Below the pieces are notes generated by a model. The model worked only from the letters and a program-made list of their open reading frames with translations. It was not told where the DNA came from and searched no databases. The translations under genes were made by a program, and so were the position numbers. Positions 32,777 through 40,397 of a DNA stretch of 40,397 bases are shown here, in pieces (within the stretch, counting starts at the first letter, position 1; each line of letters begins with the position of its first letter). The stretch lies in the NCBI GenBank assembly GCA_030524785.1, contig JAUNFZ010000018.1, positions 1-40,397 on the forward strand, given 5' to 3'. This DNA comes from Eubacteriales bacterium (GTDB lineage: Bacteria; Bacillota; Clostridia; Lachnospirales; Lachnospiraceae).

Positions 32777-33883
32777 TCAGTCTTTCTTGTAGAACTTCTC
32801 TATGGCGTCCATCCGACATGCCATATTGGAAAAAAGTAGATCCGTGATGGTCAGCGCAGCCATGGATTCTACGACCACCACAGCCCGCGGCACAATGACC
32901 GGATCGTGGCGACCCTTTACGCGGACTTCGATCTCTTTATGATCCCGGGTGACGGTCTTCTGGGGCAGCGAGATGGACGGCGTGGGCTTGACGCCAACCC
33001 GAAAAACAAGGTCGCTGCCGTCGCTGATTCCGCCTAAGATTCCGCCGGCATGATTGGTGAGCTTTCCAAAAGAGCCGTCCTCTGAAAGAAAAAAGCAGTC
33101 GTTGTTTTCGCTTCCCCTTGCCATGGAGGCTGCAAAGCCGTCGCCGATCTCGAAGGATTTTACGGCTCCGATAGAAAACATGGCTTTTGCCAGATTAGCG
33201 CTCAGTTTATCGAAAACGGGCTCGCCGATGCCGGGAATCATGCCTGTAGCGACACATTCAATCACGCCGCCCGAGGAATTGCCTTCCTTTTTGCAGTCCT
33301 CCAGATATTCAGAAGCCCTGCCGGCGGCTTCGGCATCCGGCATATAAAGGGGATTTTCCCATATCTGAGAGGAATCAAAGTTCTGCATATCGATTTCAAC
33401 GGGACCGATGGAACGGGTGTAAGTCATCAGGCGGATGCCGAGAGCTTCAAGAATTTTGGAAGCGATGGCTCCGGCGGCAACACGGCCGATCGTTTCACGG
33501 CCGGAGGAGCGGCCCCCGCCCCGGTAATCCCTGAAGCCGTATTTCTGATCAAAGGTATAGTCCGCGTGTCCCGGGCGGTAGTAGGAAGCGATTTCCGTAT
33601 AATCGGCGGAGCGCTGGGTTTCGTTTTTTACGATCATGGAGATGGGACAGCCGGTAGTTTTGCCTTCAAATACGCCGGAGAGAATTTCTACGGCATCATT
33701 TTCCCGCCGCGGGGTGGAAAAGCGGTTTTGGCCGGGACGCCTCCGGTTTAAAAAGATCTGTATATCCTGTTCGCAAAGGGGAAGTCCCGCAGGACAGCCG
33801 TCCACTACGACGCCCAGCGCTTTTCCGTGGGATTCTCCCCAGGTGGTGAGCTGAAAATGTTTTCCGAATGTAGAACCAGACAT
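32777..33883 (-). CDS. aroC: Chorismate synthase
   Basis: Converts EPSP to chorismate using reduced FMN, the last common step of aromatic biosynthesis. The 368-residue protein has family segments TTWGESHGKALGVVVDG, RRRPGQNRFSTPR, DYRGGGRSSGRETIGRVAAG and GGILGGISDG. AAAGGAGG lies upstream of the ATG. It is transcribed alone from a promoter that overlaps that of the divergent rhomboid-like gene. Other aro genes are not in the window. Confidence 0.96.
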   Translation of the reverse strand: MSGSTFGKHFQLTTWGESHGKALGVVVDGCPAGLPLCEQDIQIFLNRRRPGQNRFSTPRRENDAVEILSGVFEGKTTGCPISMIVKNETQRSADYTEIASYYRPGHADYTFDQKYGFRDYRGGGRSSGRETIGRVAAGAIASKILEALGIRLMTYTRSIGPVEIDMQNFDSSQIWENPLYMPDAEAAGRASEYLEDCKKEGNSSGGVIECVATGMIPGIGEPVFDKLSANLAKAMFSIGAVKSFEIGDGFAASMARGSENNDCFFLSEDGSFGKLTNHAGGILGGISDGSDLVFRVGVKPTPSISLPQKTVTRDHKEIEVRVKGRHDPVIVPRAVVVVESMAALTITDLLFSNMACRMDAIEKFYKKD

Positions 33884-33913
33884 GTATCTTTGCCTCCTTT
33901 AAACGATACACCC

Positions 33914-33985
33914 AGTATAGCGAATTATGAAAAGATTGTAAAGTTATTTGGTTTCATTGACAAACTTTGCCGAAGATTTTATACT
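33914..33985. promoter_or_regulatory. Divergent promoters of aroC and the rhomboid-like/LtaS-like operon
   Basis: Minus strand: TTTACA (complement of 33937-33942), 17-nt spacer, TATACT (complement of 33914-33919) for aroC. Plus strand: TTGACA (33957-33962), 17-nt spacer, TATACT (33980-33985) for the downstream pair. The two -35 boxes are only 14 nt apart. Confidence 0.75.
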
Positions 33986-34029
33986 ATGAAAATAGATTTA
34001 AAATTATTGAAGAAAGAACAGGGAATGAT

Positions 34030-34893
34030 ATGAAATGGATCAATAAGCTGGAGAGAAAATACGGCAGGTATGCGATTCACAATCTGTCTGCGTATATAAT
34101 TGCGCTGTATGCGGCCGGATATCTGATGCTGCTGTTTACGCCGGAAATTATGAATTATCTCACACTGGAACCCTACAGGATTCTGCAGGGCCAGGTGTGG
34201 CGGCTGGTTTCATGGCTTCTGGTGCCGCCTCAGAATCTTAACCTTTTTACCATCATTATGCTTTATTTTTATTATTCTGTGGGGAATACCCTGGAGCAGA
34301 CCTGGGGAGCTTTCCGGTATAATCTCTATATTTTTTCAGGGATTCTCTTTACGGTGCTGGGTGCGTTTATTCTGTATGGAATTTTTCGGGTGGTATATCC
34401 GGGCGTTATTCCCACTATGGGATATGCCTTCAGTACGTACTATATCAGTACGTCCATCCTGCTGGCATTTACAGCCACCTATCCGAATACCCAGGTACTG
34501 CTGTACTTTTTTATCCCGATAAAAATGAAATGGATTGGGCTGATTTACGGTGTTCAGATCCTGTATTCTTTTATCGTAAATTCCTGGGCGGGCAGAGCTG
34601 TTATTCTCGCATCGCTTTTAAACTTCATTGTATTTTTCCTGGGAACGAGGAATCTGAAACGCTACTCGCCCAAAGAACAGAAGCGCAGGCATGAATTTAA
34701 AAAGGCCGCTGCGCAGTCTGCGGGACAGCCCACGGCAAAGGGGCCGACGGCCCGCCATAAGTGCGCCGTCTGCGGAAGAACGGAGCTGGACGGAGAGAAT
34801 CTGGAGTTCCGCTTCTGCACGAAATGTGAGGGCAATTATGAGTATTGCCAGGACCATCTGTTTACCCATGAACACGTTCACAAAGGACATTAA
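34030..34893 (+). CDS. Rhomboid-like membrane protein with C-terminal zinc ribbon
   Basis: A 287-residue protein with about six TM helices, resembling the rhomboid/derlin fold (GQVWRLVSWLLVPP, GNTLEQTWGAFRYNLYIFSG). The GxSG serine box and the active-site His are not visible, so it is probably a non-proteolytic pseudorhomboid. A soluble C terminus (about 210-287) carries CAVCGRTE and CTKCEGN, a CxxC...CxxC zinc ribbon, and a final HEHVHKGH. ATG 34030 is chosen by AGGGA at 34020-34024. It lies 3 nt before an LtaS-like gene and probably assists or regulates it; this is inference. Confidence 0.75.
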   Translation: MKWINKLERKYGRYAIHNLSAYIIALYAAGYLMLLFTPEIMNYLTLEPYRILQGQVWRLVSWLLVPPQNLNLFTIIMLYFYYSVGNTLEQTWGAFRYNLYIFSGILFTVLGAFILYGIFRVVYPGVIPTMGYAFSTYYISTSILLAFTATYPNTQVLLYFFIPIKMKWIGLIYGVQILYSFIVNSWAGRAVILASLLNFIVFFLGTRNLKRYSPKEQKRRHEFKKAAAQSAGQPTAKGPTARHKCAVCGRTELDGENLEFRFCTKCEGNYEYCQDHLFTHEHVHKGH

Positions 34894-34896
34894 GCT

Positions 34897-36699
34897 ATGA
34901 AAGCAATTTTGAAATACAGGATCCAGAAAACAGTGCCGAATGTGATATTGCTGATATTGCTGCCGGCACTGACGCTTGTCTGCACGGAATGTTATACCCA
35001 TGTGCCATGGGATTTGTCCGTGCCGATCTTTTTTCTGAATCTTTTGTTTTACTATCTTTTGTTTTGGATATGCACGTTTCTTTTCGGCAGTACCGGGGCC
35101 GGATATGCAGTTGCCCCGCTGCTTCCTATGCTGTTTGGCCTGATCAACTATTTTGTGGTGGATTTCAGGTCTTCTCCGGTGGTGCCTTGGGATCTCTATT
35201 CCCTGAATACGGCGATGTCGGTGGCGGGAAACTATGAGTATGAAATTACGGCGAGAGTTGTTTTTGTGACGCTGGGATTTCTGGCCATCTCCCTTGCGGG
35301 CAGCAGGACAGGCATAAGAATAAAGCCGGCGGGCAGGCGCCTTGTATGCCTGCTGGCGATGATTGCCGGAATGGGCATCTACGTAAAGGGCCTTGGCATG
35401 GAAACGGTGATTGACGCTGCAGGGCTTGACACTACGCTGTTTACCCCGAAGGTGCTTTACAGAAATAATGGATTAGCCGTGGGATTTCTGGGAAACCTGA
35501 AATATATGAAGGTAGAGAAGCCCCAGGGATATTCACCTCAGACCGCCGCAGAGATTGCGGAGGAATACCCCGCCGAAAGCGAGGCAGGGGGGGTGGATTT
35601 TCCGAATGTAATTGTGATTATGAACGAGGCATTTTCCGATCTCTCTGTGTTTGGGGAATTTGAGACGGATTATGATTACATGCCTTTTATCCGTTCCCTG
35701 GAAGAAAACACGGTGAAGGGAAATCTTTATGTGTCCGTAAAGGGAGGAAATACGGCAAACACGGAATACGAATTTCTGACAGGCGACACTATGGCGTTTC
35801 TGCCCGCCGGCAGCGTGCCTTACCAGCAGTTTATTAAGGGAGATATGTCTTCCATGGCAAGCTGCCTTAAAGAACTTGGATATCAGACGACGGCCATCCA
35901 CCCCTATAACGCTTCGGGCTGGGCAAGAGATAAGGTATATCCGTGGCTGGGCTTTGACACAACGTTGTTTAAATCGGATTTTGAAGATCCGCTGCTGATA
36001 CGGAACTATATCAGCGATTACTCGGCCTTCAGCAAAATTATTGAGCTCTATGAAGCGAAGGACGCCAAAACGCCCATGTTTGTGTTTGAAGTTACGATGC
36101 AGAATCACGGAGGATACAGCAAGGACGTGGAAGGCTTTGAGGAGACCGTTCATCTGACAGAGCTTACCAGGAAAACGACCAGCGTGCGCGCCGCGGAGAA
36201 ATATCTGACGCTGATGCTGGAGACGGACAGAGCCTTTGAGATGCTGTTCAATTACTTTCAGGATCAGGAGGAAGATACGGTGATTCTGATGTTCGGAGAC
36301 CATCAGCCTTCGGATTATATTACCAATACCATCCTGCGGCTTCTGGATCTGGACCGGGAAACATCAGAGGATGTATATTTTGATAACTATATTGTTCCCT
36401 TTGTCATGTGGGCCAATTTTGAAATCGAGGAGGAGCAGGTGGAGGCCATCAGCCCCAATTACCTGGGCGGGCTGCTGTTTGAAAAGGCCGACATTCCCCT
36501 GACGGGTTATCAGAAATTTCTTCAGAAGCTGCGTGCCGATATACCGGCGCTTACGGCAAATATGCTGATGACAGCGGAAAAAGAGAGATATCGCTATGAG
36601 GAAGCGCCTGCAGCGGCGACAGACCTTTTGAATGATTACCGGATTTTGGACTATAATCATCTGGCAGATAGGAATCATTGTCTTGAAAAATTTTTCTGA
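34897..36699 (+). CDS. LtaS-type sulfatase-fold membrane enzyme
   Basis: A 600-residue membrane phosphotransferase or phosphodiesterase of the LTA synthase/alkaline phosphatase superfamily. About five TM helices (1-165) precede an extracellular sulfatase-like domain. This domain has the metal Glu in VIMNEAFSDLSVFG, the catalytic Thr286 in VKGGNTANTEYEFLTG, and FGDHQPSDY near the C terminus. It could transfer phosphoglycerol to lipid or glycan anchors; the exact polymer is unknown. It starts 3 nt after the rhomboid-like gene, implying an operon. Confidence 0.87.
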   Translation: MKAILKYRIQKTVPNVILLILLPALTLVCTECYTHVPWDLSVPIFFLNLLFYYLLFWICTFLFGSTGAGYAVAPLLPMLFGLINYFVVDFRSSPVVPWDLYSLNTAMSVAGNYEYEITARVVFVTLGFLAISLAGSRTGIRIKPAGRRLVCLLAMIAGMGIYVKGLGMETVIDAAGLDTTLFTPKVLYRNNGLAVGFLGNLKYMKVEKPQGYSPQTAAEIAEEYPAESEAGGVDFPNVIVIMNEAFSDLSVFGEFETDYDYMPFIRSLEENTVKGNLYVSVKGGNTANTEYEFLTGDTMAFLPAGSVPYQQFIKGDMSSMASCLKELGYQTTAIHPYNASGWARDKVYPWLGFDTTLFKSDFEDPLLIRNYISDYSAFSKIIELYEAKDAKTPMFVFEVTMQNHGGYSKDVEGFEETVHLTELTRKTTSVRAAEKYLTLMLETDRAFEMLFNYFQDQEEDTVILMFGDHQPSDYITNTILRLLDLDRETSEDVYFDNYIVPFVMWANFEIEEEQVEAISPNYLGGLLFEKADIPLTGYQKFLQKLRADIPALTANMLMTAEKERYRYEEAPAAATDLLNDYRILDYNHLADRNHCLEKFF

Positions 36700-36710
36700 T
36701 ATGTTATAGT
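36683..36710 (+). promoter_or_regulatory. Promoter of nagB-nagA
   Basis: TTGAAA (36683-36688), a 16-nt spacer and TATAGT (36705-36710) overlap the end of the LtaS-like gene and lie about 50 nt upstream of nagB. No obvious operator for NagR is seen. Confidence 0.7.
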
Positions 36711-36760
36711 GGAAGTAGCAATATTTTGCGATAATTTCAGGTTAAGGAAGGAGAATGAAC

Positions 36761-37498
36761 ATGAGATTTGTGAAAGCGAGGGATTATGACGACATGAGCC
36801 GCAAGGCGGCAAACATTATCAGCGCTCAGGTAATTGTGAAGCCGAACTGCGTACTCGGTCTGGCGACAGGTTCAACGCCGATTGGAGCTTACAAGTGCCT
36901 GACGCACTGGTATGAGAAAGGTGATCTGGATTTTTCACAGGTGAGCAGCGTCAATCTGGATGAATACCGCGGGCTGACCCATGACAATCCCCAGAGTTAC
37001 TATTATTTTATGAACGACAATCTGTTTTCTCATGTGAATATTGATATTGCGAAAACGCACGTGCCGGATGGAACGATTGAGGACGCCGAGGAAGCCTGCA
37101 GGCAGTATGATGAGACTATCAAAGCGACGGGCGGCGTGGATCTGCAGCTTCTTGGCCTTGGCCACAACGGGCACATCGGCTTTAATGAACCGGACAGCGT
37201 GTTTGCAAAGGGAACCCACTGTGTAAATCTTGCCCAGTCTACGATTGATGCCAATGCGCGTTTCTTTGCATCCAGAGAGGAAGTGCCCACCCAGGCGTAC
37301 ACGATGGGTATCCAGACGATTATGCAGGCAAAGAAGATTCTGGTGGTAGTAAACGGCGAAGGCAAGGCGGATATCGTGGAAAAAGCCTTCTTCGGCCCGG
37401 TAACGCCCCAGGTGCCGGCGTCCATCCTGCAGCTTCATCAGGACGTTACGATTGTAGGAGACGAGGCTGCATTCAGCAAGATCGCCAGCCGCATTTAA
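36761..37498 (+). CDS. nagB: Glucosamine-6-phosphate deaminase
   Basis: Converts glucosamine-6-phosphate to fructose-6-phosphate and ammonia. The 245-residue protein has LGLATGSTPIGAYK, the catalytic SVNLDEYRGLTHDNPQSY and LGLGHNGHIGFNEP. ATG 36761 is chosen because AAGGAG (36748-36753) is 7 nt upstream; ATG 36755 would leave 1 nt. It is followed by nagA with a 15-nt gap, giving a complete GlcNAc-6-P to fructose-6-P module. Confidence 0.95.
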   Translation: MRFVKARDYDDMSRKAANIISAQVIVKPNCVLGLATGSTPIGAYKCLTHWYEKGDLDFSQVSSVNLDEYRGLTHDNPQSYYYFMNDNLFSHVNIDIAKTHVPDGTIEDAEEACRQYDETIKATGGVDLQLLGLGHNGHIGFNEPDSVFAKGTHCVNLAQSTIDANARFFASREEVPTQAYTMGIQTIMQAKKILVVVNGEGKADIVEKAFFGPVTPQVPASILQLHQDVTIVGDEAAFSKIASRI

Positions 37499-37513
37499 GG
37501 AAAGGAAAAGAGT

Positions 37514-38647
37514 ATGCTTATATCAAACGGAATGGTTTTCGGGGAAGACGGCACATTTTCGAAGCGTGATATAAAAATAGCGGACGGCGTGTTCGAAAAA
37601 ATTGCCGATGCGATTGAGCAGCATGGGGAAGAAACCATAGACGCCGAGGGACTTTACGTCATCCCTGGCCTTGTGGACATTCATTTTCATGGCTGTGTAG
37701 GATACGATTTCTGTGATGGAACGGTGGAGGCGATTGACGCAATTACCCACTATGAGATGGAACAGGGCGTTACCAGCATTACGCCGGCCACCATGACGCT
37801 GTCGGAGGGGCAGCTCTCAAAAATTTTTGAGAATGCCGGGAAGTATAATAACGACAGGGGCAGTCATCTGCGCGGTATTAATATGGAAGGACCTTTTGTG
37901 TCTGAAGCCAAAAAGGGAGCGCAGAACGGAAAATATATTCACAAACCGGACATTGCTTTTTTTGAAAAAATGCAGAAGCTCTGCGGCGGTATGATTCGCC
38001 AGGTGGCAGTAGCGCCGGAGGAGGATACGGACCTTGCTTTTACAAGAGAGGTTTCGAAAAACTGCGTTGTGTCTGTGGCCCATACAACGGCGGATTATGA
38101 TACGGCAAGCGCTGCTTTTCGGGCCGGTGCATGCCATGTGACACATCTTCACAATGCAATGCCGGCATTTACCCACCGGGCCCCCGGCGTGATAGGAGCA
38201 GCCTTTGATGCAAAGGACGTTTATGTGGAGCTTATCTGTGACGGTATCCACATCCATCCTTCTATGGTGCGTGCGACATTCGCCCTGTTCGGTTCTGAGA
38301 GGATTGCGATGATCAGCGACAGCATGATGGCGACCGGGCTTGAGGACGGCGATTACGCCCTTGGCGGTCAGCCGGTAAAGGTGGTCGGCAGACTTGCCAC
38401 CTTGAAAAACGGGGGGAGTATTGCAGGTTCCGCTTCCAACCTGATGGACTGCCTGCGCGTGGCGGTAAAGGAGATGGACGTGCCCCTGACGGACGTGGTG
38501 CGCTCCTGCACCCAGACACCGGCAAAGTCCCTTGGACTTTATGACGTGTGCGGAAGCATCACCGAGGGAAAAGCGGCGGACGCGGTGCTTCTTGATAAAG
38601 AGCTGAATATTGTGCAGGTGATCTGCAGAGGCAAGTGTGTGAAATAG
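37514..38647 (+). CDS. nagA: N-acetylglucosamine-6-phosphate deacetylase
   Basis: Removes acetate from GlcNAc-6-P, feeding NagB. The 377-residue amidohydrolase has metal motif VDIHFHGCVGYD, GPFVSEAKKGAQN, the metal-ligand His in VSVAHTTAD and THLHNAMPAFTHRAPG, and catalytic Asp region MISDSMMATG. GGAAAGG lies upstream of the ATG. A hairpin follows 28 nt after the stop. Confidence 0.95.
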   Translation: MLISNGMVFGEDGTFSKRDIKIADGVFEKIADAIEQHGEETIDAEGLYVIPGLVDIHFHGCVGYDFCDGTVEAIDAITHYEMEQGVTSITPATMTLSEGQLSKIFENAGKYNNDRGSHLRGINMEGPFVSEAKKGAQNGKYIHKPDIAFFEKMQKLCGGMIRQVAVAPEEDTDLAFTREVSKNCVVSVAHTTADYDTASAAFRAGACHVTHLHNAMPAFTHRAPGVIGAAFDAKDVYVELICDGIHIHPSMVRATFALFGSERIAMISDSMMATGLEDGDYALGGQPVKVVGRLATLKNGGSIAGSASNLMDCLRVAVKEMDVPLTDVVRSCTQTPAKSLGLYDVCGSITEGKAADAVLLDKELNIVQVICRGKCVK

Positions 38648-38675
38648 AACTTTATAAAATCTGAATTGTGCATGT

Positions 38676-38708
38676 TTGGGGCATCGGCAGAGAGCGCTGA
38701 TGCCCCAA
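38676..38708 (+). terminator. Hairpin after nagA
   Basis: TTGGGGCATC (38676-38685) pairs perfectly with GATGCCCCAA (38699-38708) around a 13-nt loop. There is no T tract, so it may stabilise the mRNA or act as a weak terminator. Confidence 0.6.
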
Positions 38709-38729
38709 GTTGGGTTAGGATATTTGATT

Positions 38730-38895
38730 ATGAAAACAATTTTTCTGATGCGTCATGGCGATCCGGAGATTTCTAAACGCGGTTGCTTACTACGAGGGTG
38801 AAAAGGACTTCCTTGGCAACTGCGGTATCGTGCATCTCTTATATTCAGATCAGAAGTTTTTTGTAAAAGAGATTATAAATCCTGATGCGCAGTGA
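38730..38895 (+). pseudogene. Histidine phosphatase family remnant with internal deletion
   Basis: The first 18 codons read MKTIFLMRHGDPEISKRG, the RHG start of a histidine phosphatase/phosphoglycerate mutase protein, and reach a stop at 38799-38801. In another frame, AYYEGEKDFLGNCGIVHLL and a short tail to the stop at 38893-38895 look like the C terminus of the same family. The central part of the usual about 200 residues is missing and the two ends are out of frame, so a deletion with frameshift is inferred. Confidence 0.7.
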
Positions 38896-39108
38896 TCAGT
38901 CGACAATGGTGACGGAGAAAGGGGATGTTCCACAGATTTTTTGTATTCTTCTGTGAGAACTGCCCTGGATTACCCATTTCAGAAAATCATTGATTTTGTG
39001 AGCGCTTCTTCATTTACCTGGTGGGAATGAAGAATCTCCATAGACAGACCGGTAATCGCGAAAAGCTGCCCCAGTTCGCTTTCTGTGTAGAAATCGACCG
39101 GAACGGAT
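38896..39108 (-). pseudogene. Possible degraded minus-strand coding remnant
   Basis: On the minus strand, VDFYTESELGQLFAITGLSM and EILHSHQVNEEAL read in one frame and a following FLKWVIQGSSHRRIQKICG in another, ending at 38896. The residue patterns look protein-like, but no start codon, family or ribosome binding site can be named. It may be a frame-shifted gene tail or noise. Confidence 0.3.
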
Positions 39109-39178
39109 TATTATGTTTAGGACGGAATACTCCGCACAAAAACATAAAAAATCTACTGGTATGTAGGAGGTGGCATGA

Positions 39179-39340
<162 letters not shown>

Positions 39341-39391
39341 ACCGCTTATTTGATACAAAGGAAATGAACAGAATATTGGGGAAACCGCTGA

Positions 39392-39437
39392 AAACAAGGG
39401 ATTCCGGCACATGAGCTGTTGCTGGAATCCCTTGTTT
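39392..39437. terminator. 14-bp perfect stem hairpin
   Basis: AAACAAGGGATTCC (39392-39405) pairs with 39424-39437; an added G-U pair extends the stem. Placed after the recombinase remnant, it may be the surviving terminator or end of a lost element. T richness on both strands suggests bidirectional action. Confidence 0.7.
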
Positions 39438-39456
39438 GTGTCACAGTAAAAATAAA

Positions 39457-39501
39457 GGGGCTGTCGCTTTAACGATTAGAAAATCGCGAAACGACAGCCC
39501 C
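39457..39501. terminator. Long hairpin, element-end or terminator type
   Basis: GGGGCTGTCG (39457-39466) pairs with CGACAGCCCC (39492-39501); inside, CGATT pairs with AATCG around AGAA, giving a stacked stem-loop. Such structures occur at the ends of clostridial mobile elements. It immediately precedes the candidate structured RNA. Confidence 0.65.
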
Positions 39502-39509
39502 AGCTGTGA

Positions 39510-39640
39510 GTGTGGTGCAGTTGGCAGACCCTCAGTGCGTCTCCCGGGCGCAAGCAGGTAATAGCCCCTTATAGGGGCGGTGCAAGCCACCCGCTAAGCG
39601 GGTGGTCTTGACTGTGGGTCGGATAGCCCCAGTTGAGTAC
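39510..39640 (+). ncRNA. Candidate structured RNA, multi-branched (orphan)
   Basis: GACCC (39527-39531) pairs with GGGTC (39616-39620) and encloses three hairpins: TGCG (39536-39539)/CGCA (39549-39552), GCCCC (39564-39568)/GGGGC (39574-39578), and CCACCCGC (39587-39594)/GCGGGTGG (39598-39605) with a 3-nt loop. A closing stem with three internal hairpins is unlikely by chance in about 95 nt. No ORF is present on the plus strand. It may be a relic RNA of a transposon-associated nuclease (HEARO/omega-RNA class) or the end of an IS200/IS605-type element; this is a guess from resemblance. The strand is assumed. Confidence 0.4.
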
Positions 39641-39671
39641 AAAACCGCCGTACAGAAATTTTCCATACGGC
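39641..39671 (-). terminator. Terminator of the toxin-antitoxin operon
   Basis: GCCGTA (39647-39652) pairs with TACGGC (39666-39671). On the minus strand the stem is followed by TTTT (complement of 39641-39644). It lies 10 nt beyond the toxin stop. Confidence 0.7.
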
Positions 39672-39681
39672 AGCAGGCGCG

Positions 39682-39972
39682 CTAATTACCGAACAGGTCG
39701 CTGTGCGTCCCGGTGCGGGCAAGTGTCAGCACCAGCACGTCATCCTCAATGCGGTAAACCAGCAGCCAGTCCGGCTGGATATGGCATTCGCGGTGTCCGA
39801 CCCAGTTTCCGGTCAGGGCATGGTCCCTGTTCTTCTCCGGGAGCGGCTCACCCATCGCAAGGGCGGCAACCACATCCTCTAACAACTTGATTTTCAGCCA
39901 GCGCTTTATTGCCAGCTTATAGTCTTTTTTGAACTGCGTCGTGGGCTTGACGGTATATTTTGTTTTCCTCAT
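39682..39972 (-). CDS. yafQ: YafQ-family mRNA interferase toxin
   Basis: Type II toxin that cleaves mRNA on the ribosome. The 96-residue RelE/YafQ protein keeps the conserved DHALTGNWVGHRECHIQPDW segment and ends LARTGTHSDLFGN, with His in the position of YafQ catalytic His87. The core VYRIEDDVLVL strand follows. The start codon overlaps the antitoxin stop by 4 bp, so the two are translated together. The toxin appears intact. Confidence 0.92.
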   Translation of the reverse strand: MRKTKYTVKPTTQFKKDYKLAIKRWLKIKLLEDVVAALAMGEPLPEKNRDHALTGNWVGHRECHIQPDWLLVYRIEDDVLVLTLARTGTHSDLFGN

Positions 39973-40247
39973 GTTTTCAGGTTTGCGAACAGCTCATCCA
40001 GATCCGTATACCCTTTCACGGACGGGTCTCTCGCAATCCTTTCCGCTTCCAACATAGCTGCAATCGTCTCCTTGTTGGGATAATTTAAGGAAACGTCAAA
40101 TGGAATCCGGCCCTCACGGAGCGACTGGCGGACAAAGATATTGAACGCTGTAGAAAGGTTCATGCCGAGTTCCCCAAAGAGCGCATCAGCCTGTGCTTTC
40201 AAATCCGAATCCATGCGGATGCTGATATTTGTGGTAGATCCAGCCAT
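39969..40247 (-). CDS. dinJ: DinJ/RelB-family antitoxin
   Basis: A 92-residue ribbon-helix-helix antitoxin that neutralises YafQ and represses its own operon. The N-terminal TTNISIRMDSDLKAQADALF and LGMNLSTAFNIFVRQSLREG are the RHH domain; the C-terminal part (about 60-92) wraps the toxin. ATG 40247 is chosen because AAGGAG lies 8 nt upstream; an in-frame ATG at 40265 overlaps that site and has no such spacing. Confidence 0.92.
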   Translation of the reverse strand: MAGSTTNISIRMDSDLKAQADALFGELGMNLSTAFNIFVRQSLREGRIPFDVSLNYPNKETIAAMLEAERIARDPSVKGYTDLDELFANLKT

Positions 40248-40397
40248 ACAACCATCTCCTTTCATTGTTCCTGCCCATGTTCCCAGGGCATAATGGTATA
40301 CCCTTGCGGTATTTCATGCTGGTGGTTATAGTATATTCCATTCCTCAATTGTAATCCAAGATTCCATACCTGCTATCCTGGATAGGTGTAAAAGTTA
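40248..40397 (-). promoter_or_regulatory. Upstream region of the TA operon
   Basis: On the minus strand TTGGAT, an 18-nt spacer and TATACT form a possible promoter (-10 within about 40330-40340). The palindrome GGTATACC (40295-40302) is a candidate operator for the antitoxin. The same stretch also holds a frame encoding GIYYNHQHEIPQGYTIMPWE and a few more residues, ending at 40262, which looks like the tail of a protein but has no clear start. Confidence 0.45.

Overview
The window looks like the chromosome of a low-to-medium GC Gram-positive gut anaerobe of class Clostridia, most likely Lachnospiraceae. The evidence is a SCIFF peptide with its radical SAM maturase, a fused SecDF, the run yicC/remA/gmk/rpoZ/rimO/pgsA/cinA, RqcH, a glycine/cysteine-rich 'chorion-class' type protein, and strong AGGAGG ribosome binding sites with sigma-A-like promoters. 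Family names are recalled from motifs in the translated sequence; no database was searched.

Layout. 1-8.5 kb: SCIFF peptide and maturase, secDF, recJ and leuS, all on the plus strand. 8.5-11.8 kb: a secreted or anchored alpha/beta hydrolase, then a membrane-linked XRE regulator and a GNAT acetyltransferase on the minus strand. 11.85-19.4 kb: a tRNA-Ala(CGC) gene whose 3' part and downstream terminator are duplicated 7.37 kb away. The two copies enclose a visibly more AT-rich integrated element with a tyrosine integrase, a P-loop ATPase/helicase-like protein, an SSB-like protein, an unknown protein, a second and atypical tyrosine recombinase, a 57-residue protein and two paralogous HTH proteins. 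I see no relaxase, capsid, terminase or recognisable replication initiator. 19.4-27.4 kb: rqcH (minus) divergent from a housekeeping operon yicC-remA-gmk-rpoZ-DUF308-rimO-pgsA-cinA. 27.4-32.8 kb: small hypothetical proteins, a Q/G-rich protein, a cysteine/glycine-rich protein, two divergent subtilisin-like proteases without visible signal peptides, and a beta-propeller lactonase-family protein. 32.8-38.7 kb: aroC (minus), a rhomboid-like membrane protein with a zinc ribbon, an LtaS-type sulfatase-fold enzyme, then nagB-nagA for amino-sugar catabolism. 38.7-40.4 kb: decayed accessory DNA with remnants of a histidine phosphatase and a large serine recombinase, several long hairpins, a candidate structured RNA, and a DinJ/YafQ toxin-antitoxin pair.

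The best candidate for something not well described is the tRNA-Ala element. It carries about 145 bp of tRNA 3' end plus terminator as its attachment region, repeated ACTAAC arm-like sites next to both ends, a repeated TTTAATATGC motif in two control regions, long palindromes, and two very different tyrosine recombinases beside a helicase/SSB pair. It may be a small self-replicating or satellite integrative element. The second candidate is the folded, ORF-less segment at about 39.5-39.62 kb.
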